This document shows positions 9,583 to 18,695 of a stretch of 64,000 nt of DNA, piece by piece. The translations under genes and the position numbers were made by a program. The DNA is taken from positions 165,195 to 229,194 of the forward strand of contig NZ_MXQF01000006.1 in NCBI RefSeq assembly GCF_002165575.1. Reading direction: 5' to 3'. Source of the DNA: Pseudoalteromonas sp. A601 (GTDB lineage Bacteria; Pseudomonadota; Gammaproteobacteria; Enterobacterales; Alteromonadaceae). The notes under the pieces were generated by a model. It was given only the letters and a program-made list of their open reading frames with translations, was not told where the DNA came from and did no database searches. Positions within the stretch are counted from its first letter, which is position 1, and each line of letters starts with the position of its first letter.

Positions 9583-11490
9583 ATGAGAACTTTTAATAAA
9601 ATAGCGCTATTGAGCGTCATCTTGATTTCAAGTTGCGGCACTGTTCAGAAGGAGAGCGCACAACAGCAGACTGAACAGCAACGCCCTGAAAAACCGAATG
9701 TGATTTTACTGCTAACTGACGATTTGGGTTGGCAGGATGTGAAAGCCTACGACATTGATGAACCGTCGCCATTTGAAACACCAAACATCGACGCACTAGC
9801 AGGTAAAGGCGCAATGTTTTAGCAGGGCTATTCACCCGCTCCGTCTTGTGCACCAAGCCGTGGTGCCATTATGACGGGTTTACATCCAGCCCGCACTCAA
9901 TATACCCATGTGATCGGTGGCACACCGCCAGCACCTTATAGTAAAACCAATCATCGCATGATGCCGCCTTGGTATAGCGGACGTGTCTCGACCGAGTTTA
10001 CTTCACTGCCACAAGCACTCAAGGATAATGGTTATACAACAGGGCACAGTGGTAAATGGCATATGTCTAGAACTTACCCTGAACCACAAGAACTTGGCTT
10101 CGACTGGACGCGATCTAACCCAGGTACAACTAGGCGAATGACACCGCATCGTTTAACCGGTTTTGCGACCGACGACCCTAAAGACAAGTATCGTCTTGAC
10201 GAGAATGGGTTTGCCACGCACGAACTGAGTGAAAATGCTTTGACCTTTGTGCGTGAAAATAAAGCGGATCCGTTTTTCCTTTTTTATGCCACTAAACTAG
10301 TTCATGCGCCTATTCATACACGTAGCGAACGTTTGCTGAAAAAATATGTGAAAAAAATGGGGGTTGAACTACCAGAGAACCCTCAAGAATGGAAAGGTGA
10401 CGGACAAACAAACCCTTTTTATGCTGCTATGGTTGAAGAGCTTGATTATTACGTAGGGCAAATGTTCGACTATTTGGAAACGACCGAAGATCCACGTTGG
10501 CCTGGACATATGTTGAGTGAAAACACTTACATTATATTTACCTCGGACAACGGTGGTATGGAAAACATGCCAGGTGAAAAAATTGCCGAAAACTTCCCAT
10601 TAGATCGTGGCAAAATTTCTGCTATGGAAGGCGGTACACGTGTGCCTCTAATTATTGTTGGCCCTGGAATTGAAGCTGGCGTGCAAACCGATGTTATGGC
10701 TAACGGTCTAGATTTTTATCCAACCATTCTCTCTTGGACCAATACACAAAAGTCTGAAGGTCTTCAGTTTGACGGCAGCGATCTTTCCGAATTACTGGCG
10801 ACAGATGTTACTAATCCTCAGCTGGTGAAACAAGAAGACGGACAGGTACGTGATACACTCTTGTGGCACTTTCCAAATTCTTTGGCGCTAGAGAGTACGA
10901 TCCGAATCGGTGACTATAAGCTGGTGCGTAACTACGATCATCTAGATCCTAGAAATGATGAGTTAGAGCTGTATCAACTTTATAATACCGAAGGCGATAA
11001 ACAAACTCGAGTGGACATCGAAGAAGCTAAAAATCTAGCGAAAAAGATGCCAGAAAAAGCGCAGGCAATGAATGCAAAACTAACTGAAAAGTTAGAGGCC
11101 ATGGACGCAAGCTATCCTTATTATAACCCATACTTTAAAGATGCATTGCCTCATAAAGAAACTGTGCCAACAGTCTTGTCTCATCAAAGAAATGGCAAAG
11201 TGGTTGAGTATCGCTATCAAGAAAATGGAGCCAAGCTAGCACGAGCGCAACTTATGTATACATTAAATGGTGGCGCTAAGAAGGAAGAATGGTTCAGAAC
11301 GCCTGCTAAGGTGTTACCTGGCAATAAAGTGACAGCCACTTTGCCTGAGGGAACGACTCACTACCTGATCAACTTAATCGATGAGAACAATTTCCTGGTA
11401 AGTTATCCATACGTGAAAAAATCGTCACGGGGTAATAACCTGCCGTCAAAGATTGCGCCGTCTGTTAAGGAAAACCTGAAAAAGAAATAG
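9583..11490 (+). pseudogene. S1-family sulfatase interrupted by an in-frame amber codon
   Basis: The lipoprotein signal (LISSC, cysteine 18) and the metal-binding LLTDDLGW are read from 9583, then TAG at 9820-9822 stops translation at codon 80. The same frame continues without shift through QGYSPAPSCAPSR, the formylglycine motif with its cysteine near codon 89, then SGKWHMS, TSDNGG and a normal C-terminus to 11490. A single base substitution therefore broke an otherwise complete 635-codon sulfatase. The next ATG in frame (9871) lies after the catalytic cysteine, so a restart there would give an inactive protein. The rest of the frame shows no decay, so the mutation is probably recent, or it is read through or is a sequencing error. 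Confidence 0.9.
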
Positions 11491-11520
11491 TTTAAAGGAC
11501 TATAAAGTGCTTGAGCTAAG

Positions 11521-11556
11521 GCTTGAAATTGGTGGTAAGTACCACCAATTTCAAGC
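11521..11556. terminator. 16-bp perfect inverted repeat after the amber sulfatase
   Basis: GCTTGAAATTGGTGGT and its exact reverse complement flank an AAGT loop, 30 bases after the sulfatase stop. Flanking CTAAG/TTAG extends the stem with one bulge. There is no strong T tract. It probably ends or protects the transcript. Confidence 0.55.
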
Positions 11557-11795
11557 TTAGTGGTTAACATAAATATCTCAACTTAGAACCACCCACCACG
11601 TGATCTTGGCGCACAAATATCACCATTAGATATCACGACATTTTATCAATAATACGTTTAATATTTATTTGTCAACAACACAAGTGTATGTAGTCAGTAG
11701 TAAAGTCGTTTCTTCGAGCTTGGTGAGCCCTTTATAAGCTAAAGAGTTTGACCCTAAATTACATGAGAGTGTGTTTTTAACTGCAACTGAATAAG
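11557..11795. other. intergenic stretch without an intact gene
   Basis: AT-rich sequence between the hairpin and the hydrolase fragment. On the minus strand a short open frame ending in SRGGWF (about 11585-11643) may be a coding relic, but I cannot assign it. No promoter stands out. Confidence 0.3.
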
Positions 11796-11981
11796 CTCAG
11801 CCCTTTGTGGGAGAAATTTCGAATTGGCATGACTACATTATGTATACCGATGGTGGGCGCAAAGTTGTTGTGCCCAAAACAGTGGCAGATGGCAAGCCAT
11901 GGGTTTGGCGTGCTCGCTTTTGGGGACATCAACCACAATTTGACCTTGCTATGCTCGAAGGTGGTTACCACGTTGTTTAAT
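11796..11981 (+). pseudogene. partial duplicate of the alpha/beta hydrolase gene at 15467
   Basis: About 185 bases beginning at CCCTTTGTGGGAGAAATTTC are nearly identical to 15530-15714, the segment just after the signal peptide of the hydrolase gene. Similarity ends at CCACGTTGTTT, after which the frame reaches a stop. The signal peptide and all three catalytic residues are missing. It is a leftover of a local duplication or rearrangement, in the same orientation as the intact gene. Confidence 0.88.
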
Positions 11982-11999
11982 TGTGAATGTAAAACTCTA

Positions 12000-13513
12000 T
12001 TAAGGTTTTAAGTTATCAGTACGAAATGGTTGGGTAGGCAAGCCCGCACGGTTAACTAAATTTACTTTGGCTGTGCCTGAAAATGCATACCTTACGTAAA
12101 GTGGGTGGGTAATTTCTCCACTGGTAAGTACCACAGTATTGTCGATAATTTTTGCGTTTGCTTTTACCCAATGTTGTTTGTCGTTGGCAAGCCAGAATCC
12201 CGTAGGGCTTTCGTTATTAGTGGTAGTTAAACCATGGTTGTGGTGAAAATTCACGGTGATTTTGCCACTAGAAACTACAGCGTTTTTCAACACGGGCCCT
12301 TGAGCTTCAATACTTTGCTGTAAAGTGTTTTGCTGTAAAGTATCTTGCGCGGCTAAATTAGCTAGGCGTTGGCCGATAGGTAATTTGTCTTTGGGGTGCA
12401 CATCGCTAGGGTGGCCTAAATCTATGGTATTCACCACTGACACATTAGCTAAGTTTGATGCGGCTATTTGCGACTCACGTAACCATGCCCAAGAATGAGC
12501 GCTTGGGTTCTCTGCATCTTTTGTAGGGCTTGATTTTAGTAATTTACCAAATTGCGGCAACATCACTATCATGAAATTCATCTCATCATTATTCCATTCT
12601 TGGCGGTAGCGTTTTATCCATGCTTGCAGCGCTTCTTTATATTTCAACATGCCTTGCATACTGCGTGTATTGCTTTCCCCTTGATACCAGACCAAGCCTC
12701 TTGAAGTATAAGGAGCAATTGGTTTCATCATGGCATTAAACAGTATATTGGGTTGGCGACGCAGATAAAGATTGTCTTTTCTAGGCCGTGGTTTAGGGCC
12801 TGCCAATATATTGGTAATTTTGCTAATGCGGTTTGTGTCGTTGTCAAACTTATCCATGATTGTAGCAAAGTAAGGTAATTGACTCGTTAGATCACGAGGC
12901 ATCCAACCTTCTATTGATGAACTGCCCCAAGCGCTTAGGATAATACCAACGGGAACTTCAGCACGTTGTTGTAAATAATAAGCAAAAGAAAAAGCGACGG
13001 CACTATTTGGAATGTCGACTTGCCAGTTACCTTGCATACTAACTCTTCTGTAAAAGAAGCAGTATGTTCAACCATGAAACTACGGATGTGTTTAGCGGTT
13101 GGTATAAGTGCTTTAATTTCTTTTACGCTGGTTACTTTCATCTCCATATTAGATTGACCAGAAGCAATCCAAACTTCACCTACGACAACATCATCAAGTT
13201 TTATTTTTTGGTCATTGCTAGAGGATATGGTCATTGTCTCAGGTGTAAAACTACCTTTTAGCGGTGATAACTGTAATTGCCAGTTACCATTATTATCGGT
13301 AACTGTGGTGTGCTTTTGATTAGAGAATGCTACTGAAACTTTACTACCAACTTGCGACGTTCCCCAAACAGATATAGGTAAATCTTGTTGCAACACCATG
13401 TGGTCTGAGAAAATAGAAGCAATTTGTAACTTATTCTCAGCGCTATTCACCACAGGAGAAAAACTGAAGCCGAACAAAAATATCATAAGAAGTGTAAACA
13501 TTACTTTTTGCAT
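12000..13513 (-). pseudogene. sialate O-acetylesterase-like (SASA family) esterase with a frameshift
   Basis: Two overlapping minus-strand frames make one esterase. The 5' part (13513 down to about 13040) has a signal peptide and the nucleophile block GEVWIASGQSNMEMKV. The 3' part (about 13037 to 12000) continues with GNWQVDIPNSAVAFSFAYYL, VPVGIILSAWGSS, GLVWYQGESNTR and the DVHPKDK catalytic Asp/His region. At about 13038 one base appears to be missing between the codons for ...EEL and MQGNWQ. Intact relatives remove acetyl groups from sugars, so it probably deacetylated the target polysaccharide. The frameshift should inactivate it unless it is a sequence error. The reading is otherwise undamaged. 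Confidence 0.88.
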
Positions 13514-13845
13514 GTCTTTATACCCTTTATTATTTTAGAGGAGTACTGCAGAAAAATAGGTTTTATAAAAGCCGAAGTTTACCTTGCACTACACATAATT
13601 GGTGCATGGACAGAAGTACAAATTCAAATTAAAAGTACTTAGTTACATAGAATTAACATTCTGGTATGATGGTTTTGTATTTGCAATGCTATTTCGTATT
13701 TGATTTAATATTTAGATCTAGGCGGTAAGATAAATTTATGTGGCCATAATAAATATCTTATGTTGTTTTATTAATAATCCTTTGCATGTTGCTTCGATAA
13801 AGAAAGAACCTGTGATGTATAACCTGATTGTAGAGTAGGAATTTT
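13514..13845. other. 332-bp divergent intergenic region
   Basis: Lies between the minus-strand esterase relic and the plus-strand sulfatase, so it should hold promoters for both. A GTATTTGATTTAATATTTAG stretch near 13697-13716 is a weak match to the AT-rich motif found elsewhere in the locus. I see no good -35/-10 pair. Confidence 0.3.
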
Positions 13846-15387
13846 ATGAAAAATTCTAAGTTTTATTCAGTTGTTAGCTTGCTAATGTTAGCGAGCTTGT
13901 CTTCATGTTCGACGACAGACTTAGAGACAAAAGAAGCTATAACAGCAAAAATGCCTAATATCATTATTTTATATGCGGATGATTTAGGAATGGGAGATTT
14001 AGGTAGCTTTAATAGTCAGTCGAAAATTCCTACGCCCAATTTAGATAAGTTGGCGGCTCAAGGCATGCGCTTTACAGACGCTCATTCGTCGTCGGCGATA
14101 TGTACGCCGTCTCGTTATGCATTGCTCACTGGCAGGTATCATTGGCGTAAATTTCACAGCATAGTGCCATCATTTGGCCCTTCGGCATTTTCACCACAAA
14201 GGCTGACTATGCCTGAAATGTTGCAGCAAAAGGGGTATAACACAGCCGCTATTGGTAAATGGCATTTAGGTTGGGACTGGAAGGCTATACGCATTAAAAG
14301 TGGTGTAACACCAGATGCTTTTGATTGGGATAAATCGATACCTGGTGGTCCTCTAGATAATGGCTTTGACTATTACTTCGGCGATGCGGTAATTAACTTT
14401 CCTCCTTATGTTTGGATTGAAAATGATAAAGTGACTCAAGCTCCAGACACTATGGTTGACAAAAACCTTTGGTTGGTTAAAGAAGGAAGTATGCAATTTC
14501 GCAATGGGCCCATGATCACGGGTTGGGATCCTTATGAGAATATTCCTACCACTACTCAAAAAGGTGTTGATTATATTGTGCAACATGCAAATGATGACAA
14601 ACCCTTCTTTTTGTACTTTGCCTATCCGTCACCTCATGCGCCTATTATTCCAAATGATGAATTTGATAATACCTCTAAAGCAGGGCCATACGGTGATTTA
14701 GTGGTGGAAACAGATGACTCTATCGGAAAATTATTAAAAGCAATAAAACAAGCTGGGATTGAAGATAACACGATAATTATTTTTAGCGCAGATAACGGAC
14801 CTGAGCATTATGCCTATTTGCGTGACGAAAAATTTGAGCACTGGTCAGCTTATCCTTATCGAGGTTTAAAGCGAGATATTTACGAAGGTGGACATAGAAT
14901 GCCTATGATAGTGCGTTGGCCAAATAAGGTACCCGCAAATAGCCAAACTGATGAGCTCATTTCACAAATAGATATTATGGCAACACTCGCTAATGTTGTA
15001 GGCTTTGAGTTACCCAACGATGCGGCTGAAGACTCGTTTGACCAACTTGCCTTGTGGACAGGCAAATCACAAACTAGCAGTCGTGACGCTTTGGTTCATA
15101 ATACCTTCGCCAATAAATATGCTGTTCGTAGTAATGACTGGACCTTAATTGATAACAAGACAGGTAATGAAAATAGTCGTTTAGAGAGATTTAATTATGC
15201 CAATTGGCAAAAGAGGCATGGTTATGTGAGTGATGATAATGCTAAAGGGCAGTTGTTTGATATGGCGAATGATAGTAGTCAACGCTTTAACATTATTGAA
15301 AAGCATCCGCAAAAAGCCGCTGAACTACGTAAAATTTTAGAAAAAATTAAAGCACAAGGCTGGTCAGCACCCCACGCCAAACCGTAA
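13846..15387 (+). CDS. S1-family sulfatase, lipoprotein
   Basis: A 513-aa sulfatase with a lipobox (LSSC, cysteine 21), the metal-binding YADDLGMGD at about 43-51, and CTPSR with the formylglycine cysteine at 86 followed by ALLTGRYHW. AIGKWHLGWDW, the SADNGPEHYAY metal site, and the basic block LKRDIYEGGHRMP come next. It resembles the sulfatase at 1125 in motif layout (S/C-TPSRY, WR after the TGRY), suggesting the same S1 subfamily. It should desulfate oligosaccharides at the cell surface or in the periplasm. GTAGGAA precedes the ATG. A hairpin terminator follows, then an alpha/beta hydrolase in the same direction. Confidence 0.95.
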   Translation: MKNSKFYSVVSLLMLASLSSCSTTDLETKEAITAKMPNIIILYADDLGMGDLGSFNSQSKIPTPNLDKLAAQGMRFTDAHSSSAICTPSRYALLTGRYHWRKFHSIVPSFGPSAFSPQRLTMPEMLQQKGYNTAAIGKWHLGWDWKAIRIKSGVTPDAFDWDKSIPGGPLDNGFDYYFGDAVINFPPYVWIENDKVTQAPDTMVDKNLWLVKEGSMQFRNGPMITGWDPYENIPTTTQKGVDYIVQHANDDKPFFLYFAYPSPHAPIIPNDEFDNTSKAGPYGDLVVETDDSIGKLLKAIKQAGIEDNTIIIFSADNGPEHYAYLRDEKFEHWSAYPYRGLKRDIYEGGHRMPMIVRWPNKVPANSQTDELISQIDIMATLANVVGFELPNDAAEDSFDQLALWTGKSQTSSRDALVHNTFANKYAVRSNDWTLIDNKTGNENSRLERFNYANWQKRHGYVSDDNAKGQLFDMANDSSQRFNIIEKHPQKAAELRKILEKIKAQGWSAPHAKP

Positions 15388-15407
15388 TTTTACTTCTCAA
15401 TAATATG

Positions 15408-15435
15408 CCCTATCTGATTAGACAGTTAGGGTTTT
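15408..15435 (+). terminator. hairpin terminator after the 13846 sulfatase
   Basis: Stem CCCTATCTG / CAGTTAGGG with one T-T mismatch, a six-base loop, then TTTT. It probably gives partial termination before the hydrolase gene 30 bases on. Confidence 0.6.
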
Positions 15436-15466
15436 CAAATAAAAATAAGCCTTACTAAGGGAAATA

Positions 15467-16285
15467 ATGACAAAAATAATGTTGCTTGTCCTTGTGTGTT
15501 TCACCCGTTTTTTAGCTGCTGAAGAAGAAAAACCCTTTGTGGGAGAAATTTCGAATTGGCACGGCTACATTATGTATACCGATGGTGGGCGTAAAGTTGT
15601 TGTGCCTAAAACAGTGGCAGATGGCAAGCCATGGGTTTGGCGAGCTCGCTTTTGGGGACATGAACCACAATTTGATCTTGCTATGCTTGAACGCGGTTAC
15701 CACGTTGTTTTTTGTGATGTTAAGGGGCTATTTGGTAGTCCTCAAGCGGTTAAACGTTGGGATGATTTTTATCATTATTTACGCGTAGAGCAGCGCTTTA
15801 CGGATCGAGCCATTTTAGAAGGTATGTCCCGTGGAGGTCTTATTATCTATAATTGGGCTGTCGCTAACCCTGAAAAAGTCGCCGCCATTTACGGCGATGC
15901 CCCTGTCATGGATTTCAAAAGTTGGCCTGGTGGTAGGGGTATAGGCCAAGGAGCTGTGGGTGCTTGGAAAACAGCGCTCAAAGCCTATGGTTTTAACGAA
16001 GAACAAGCCCTTAATTATCAGTTCAATCCCATAGATACTCTTAAAACGCTTGCAGCCGCCAATATTCCTATTATCCATGTGGTCGGTGATGCAGATAAAA
16101 TTGTTCCCATTGCTGAAAATACAACTATTGCGCAGCAGCGTTATATTAACATGGGTGGCACCTTTGAGGTCATCCACAAAAGCGACGTAGACCATCATCC
16201 TCACTCACTCAAAGACCCTAAACCTATTGTTGATTTTATGCTGAGATACACGACAACAATAAATGATGAGCCTGGCGCAAAATAG
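15467..16285 (+). CDS. secreted alpha/beta hydrolase, prolyl-oligopeptidase-like, probable carbohydrate esterase
   Basis: A 272-aa alpha/beta-hydrolase-fold protein with a signal peptide ending near A18. The nucleophile elbow is GMSRGG (about residue 125), the acid lies in VVGDADKIVP (about 204), and the histidine lies in DVDHHPHS (about 246), so the triad appears complete. The WHGYIMYTDGGRKVVVPKTV start is typical of short acyl-ester hydrolases found in polysaccharide loci. Its substrate is not known; an acetyl or other acyl ester on the polysaccharide is likely from context. A truncated near-identical copy of its first part lies at 11796-11981. The RBS AGGGAA is five bases before the ATG. 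Confidence 0.75.
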   Translation: MTKIMLLVLVCFTRFLAAEEEKPFVGEISNWHGYIMYTDGGRKVVVPKTVADGKPWVWRARFWGHEPQFDLAMLERGYHVVFCDVKGLFGSPQAVKRWDDFYHYLRVEQRFTDRAILEGMSRGGLIIYNWAVANPEKVAAIYGDAPVMDFKSWPGGRGIGQGAVGAWKTALKAYGFNEEQALNYQFNPIDTLKTLAAANIPIIHVVGDADKIVPIAENTTIAQQRYINMGGTFEVIHKSDVDHHPHSLKDPKPIVDFMLRYTTTINDEPGAK

Positions 16286-16403
16286 TCTGCGATAAGAACT
16301 TTATCCTGCATAGAAATCTATAAAATAGTGGCATTCAATTTGATGAACCCAAAGGGGCCAAGGTAGTTTTTGAATCCTAAAATCAAGGTCTTATTTATTC
16401 TTT

Positions 16404-16853
16404 TTATCGCGGATACTCTTTTCAACTGTAGGTTTTTATCCATTTTGAGCATAAATTCAATGACTTGCTGATTGCGCACCAGTTTAATATTGAGTAAATC
16501 CGACGGGTACGTTTCAAGGTTTGATTCAACTGACGTAGATTGGAAACTGATTGGCCACTAATATTTTGAATGACATCACCTACGTGCAAGCCCGCTTGCG
16601 CGGCTGCACTATCTTTTGCCACTTTATTTAGAACGATTCCTCCGACTTGCTTACTAACGCAAAATGCAGAAAAGTCATTACCGGGAAGGTTGACTAAGCT
16701 CGCTCCCATCCAGCCGCCTGTAAACGCTGGTCGTGCTTTGTGTTTACTTTTTACAGGGGCACTAAAACTAAGAGTTCAAGAGATAGCGCGTAACGAAGCT
16801 TTTTTGACACCAAATTGATCCATCGAAAATTATCAAAACCAATCTTCAAAGCC
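16404..16853 (-). pseudogene. partial duplicate of the C-terminal PDZ part of the GH141-like gene
   Basis: This stretch matches about 20602-21056, the 3' end of the gene at 20583-23063. The PDZ segment (MGASLVNLPGNDFSAF, GGIVLNKVAKDSAAAQAGL, GDVIQNISGQSVS) is still readable on the minus strand, but there are frameshifts before and after it and no start. At 16853 similarity stops abruptly and IS3-family sequence begins, so the junction was probably made by element-associated rearrangement. Confidence 0.87.
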
Positions 16854-17605
16854 GGGTGATATCACCTGCCCATTTTTGGTTCGGTTTATCGGCGGTAAAG
16901 TCCTGCTCAAGTATATTAGGAGCCACAGGAAAGTTGTGTCTACTGTCGGTGGTAGACTTGAATTTACGCGTGGCTTTAGCCACTAAATCCTGACGTCCCA
17001 TGCTTTTGTTAATGGTTTTGATATCATGTTTATATCCTTGTTCAGTAAGCTCTACTGGGATATGTCTGGCACCGTGTCGCTGTTTACTGTCAATAAATAC
17101 GGCTTCCACCTGAGTATCTAATTTGCTGTTGTTTACGCTTAAACGTATGCTCGCATGATTTTATCTCTGCATAAAACCCTCTTGGCGATACACAAAGTAC
17201 CTTAGTCATTCTGATAATGCTGAATGTGCTTGGGTAGCTTTGCATAAATTCAAATCGTGTTATTTTTGATTTTTCGCGAAGTAGGTGGCGGCATTTTTAT
17301 GATGTCTAGCTCCTCTTCTTGCACCACTATTTGGTGTTTCAAATGAGCATTCTCGAAAGCTAACGTACTTTCTCTATCTGATGTAGATGCCTTTATCAGA
17401 GCAGCAGGTCGCCAATAATAAAGCGGAGACTCTGCGATACTTAATTCTCTGGCAGCTTGAGCAAAACCGACTTTACTCGCCAGGTTTAGCGCTTCTGCTT
17501 TGAATTCTTCCGAATAGGATTTACGTTTGGTCTTGGTTGTCATGATTCACCTCTATGAGTTAGTTTACTCACTTAATGAGGTGTCCAAAACTGTTGGTTC
17601 AGATC
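16854..17605 (-). mobile_element. truncated, decayed IS3-family insertion sequence
   Basis: The minus strand holds orfA (17543 to about 17250, MTTKTKRKSYSEEFKAEALN, helix-turn-helix with ARELSIAESPLYYW) and part of orfB (about 17240 to 16854). orfA changes frame near its end: a minus-one shift at the AAAAA run at about 17300 would restore the usual AATYFAKNQK ending. orfB is split, with FSIIRMTKVLCVSPRGFYAEIK in one frame and KQRHGARHIPVELTEQGY ... NQKWAGDIT in another. It breaks off right after WAGDIT, so the DDE catalytic domain is gone. The likely outer end is near 17575-17605 (GGTGTCCAAAACTGTTGGTT). No matching second inverted repeat remains. Confidence 0.88.
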
Positions 17606-18015
17606 ATATTTTATGGGGGTAAAATAGGAGAACAAATTAAATTAGATAAGTACAGCAAGCTTAGCGCTTGTAAAAAGGATGGTAATTAATGATATGAAAT
17701 TATTATGTTATGCGTGGTAGCGCCACAGTCGACATCCTCCTTGCTATCGCAATAAGGCATACTCACCTAATTTAAATATGGAATGATGTTTTACATGTGG
17801 TTTGGCTTTATGTTAACCTGATGTTGTTATTTTGCGATCTCGTTATTGAAAGTTATTCGTTTAGAGACTTGAAAAGTGACAGGAAAAATTTTTGAGCTCC
17901 ATCTGAATTGTATAACGAGCACATTGTGAATGGGTCGTTAAATGTTAAACGAAGAAGCTTATGGCGACAGCTGGATTGCCGCCATAAACTTCTTATAAAA
18001 AAAGAAGGTGTTATT
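17606..18015. other. intergenic region with a stem-loop before the EF-hand gene
   Basis: No gene is evident. It contains an inverted repeat at 17954-17992 described separately. A plus-strand frame runs from 17908 into the EF-hand gene, but its first 36 codons cross that hairpin and look non-coding. Confidence 0.4.
17954..17992 (+). promoter_or_regulatory. 5' leader stem-loop of the EF-hand gene
   Basis: GAAGCTTATGGCG pairs with CGCCATAAACTTC (12 of 13 pairs) around a 13-base loop. It ends 9 bases before the AAGAAGG ribosome-binding site, without a T tract, so it is more likely a leader structure than a terminator. Confidence 0.45.
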
Positions 18016-18297
18016 TTGAAAATTTTATTAAAAACAGTGGTTACTACAGCACTTGTAACAACATTATTTGCATGTTCAACAACCTCACCAACCTCAAATA
18101 CTAAGAAAGACCGATTTAGCAAAGTAGATGCTAATTCTGATGGTCGCGTAACCGTCGAGGAGTTTTCGTCTAGTATTAGAAAGCCGAAAAATGGACCAAA
18201 GCGCTTCAGCCGACTCGATGTTGATAAAAACGGCTACCTTAATAGAGCCGAACTTGAGGCTGAAAGAAAGAACAAGAAAAACAAGAAAAAAAATTAA
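18016..18297 (+). CDS. small EF-hand calcium-binding lipoprotein
   Basis: A 93-aa protein from TTG at 18016. AAGAAGG lies seven bases upstream, and this start gives a proper lipoprotein signal (TTLFAC), whereas the longer frame from 17908 does not. Two EF-hand loops are visible: DANSDGRVTVEEF and DVDKNGYLNRAEL, both with the usual Asp/Asn positions and a 12th-position acid. A lysine/asparagine-rich tail follows. It probably binds calcium in the cell envelope; a specific role is unknown. The next 49 codons stay open in the minus-one frame after an A8 run at the end of the gene. Confidence 0.75.
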   Translation: MKILLKTVVTTALVTTLFACSTTSPTSNTKKDRFSKVDANSDGRVTVEEFSSSIRKPKNGPKRFSRLDVDKNGYLNRAELEAERKNKKNKKKN

Positions 18298-18695
18298 CTG
18301 AATTATTTGGTAAAAATGCCGTGATATTTGATGTCGATACTATTACTGGTATTGTTCATAACAGCAAAGCTCGGTTTATCGCAACTGAATCACATGTGGT
18401 TGCTCTAATAGCAAAAATGGATGATTCAGTTGCGGTTATAAACTAACTTTAGGTTACCTTGCGATGCATAAGTTTGTGGCCATAAATTAATAGCAAATTA
18501 ATAGGACGCCCACTCAAATTTGTATTTTATTAACGCTGTTCTATAAAAAAGATTGATTATCCTTAAATATATTGACAAAGCTTCATTGCACATTTAAATC
18601 CATCCATCAGATTTTGCTGCCGTTATATCAACAGACAATATTGTGATGACTGGTAAAATTATTATTTACATTAGGGCTGAAATGGAAAAAGAATT
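18298..18695. other. intergenic region with an open frame following the EF-hand gene
   Basis: From 18300 to 18446 the frame minus-one to the EF-hand gene is open (ELFGKNAVIFDVDTITG ... SHVVALIAKMDDSVAVIN, then TAA) but lacks an ATG or a ribosome-binding site; only GTG at 18321 could start it. It may be a relic or a frameshift-dependent tail. The rest (18447-18695) is AT-rich with no recognisable feature, probably the promoter region of the next gene. Confidence 0.35.

Noticed and set aside
9871..11490. Independent sulfatase gene starting at ATG 9871.
   Set aside because: Conserved sequence including the CAPSR active site lies in the same frame before this ATG, so it is the 3' part of the gene broken at 9820.
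15512..15788. Frames overlapping the alpha/beta hydrolase on both strands, also seen at 11777-12011.
   Set aside because: They are shadows of the hydrolase reading frame and appear twice only because that segment is duplicated.
16570..16818. Plus-strand 82-codon frame in the PDZ duplicate region.
   Set aside because: It is the reverse strand of a segment clearly homologous to the GH141-PDZ gene and has no similarity to protein of its own.
17908..18015. N-terminal extension of the EF-hand protein from ATG 17908.
   Set aside because: It crosses a 13-bp stem-loop, has no ribosome-binding site and would bury the lipoprotein signal that begins at TTG 18016.
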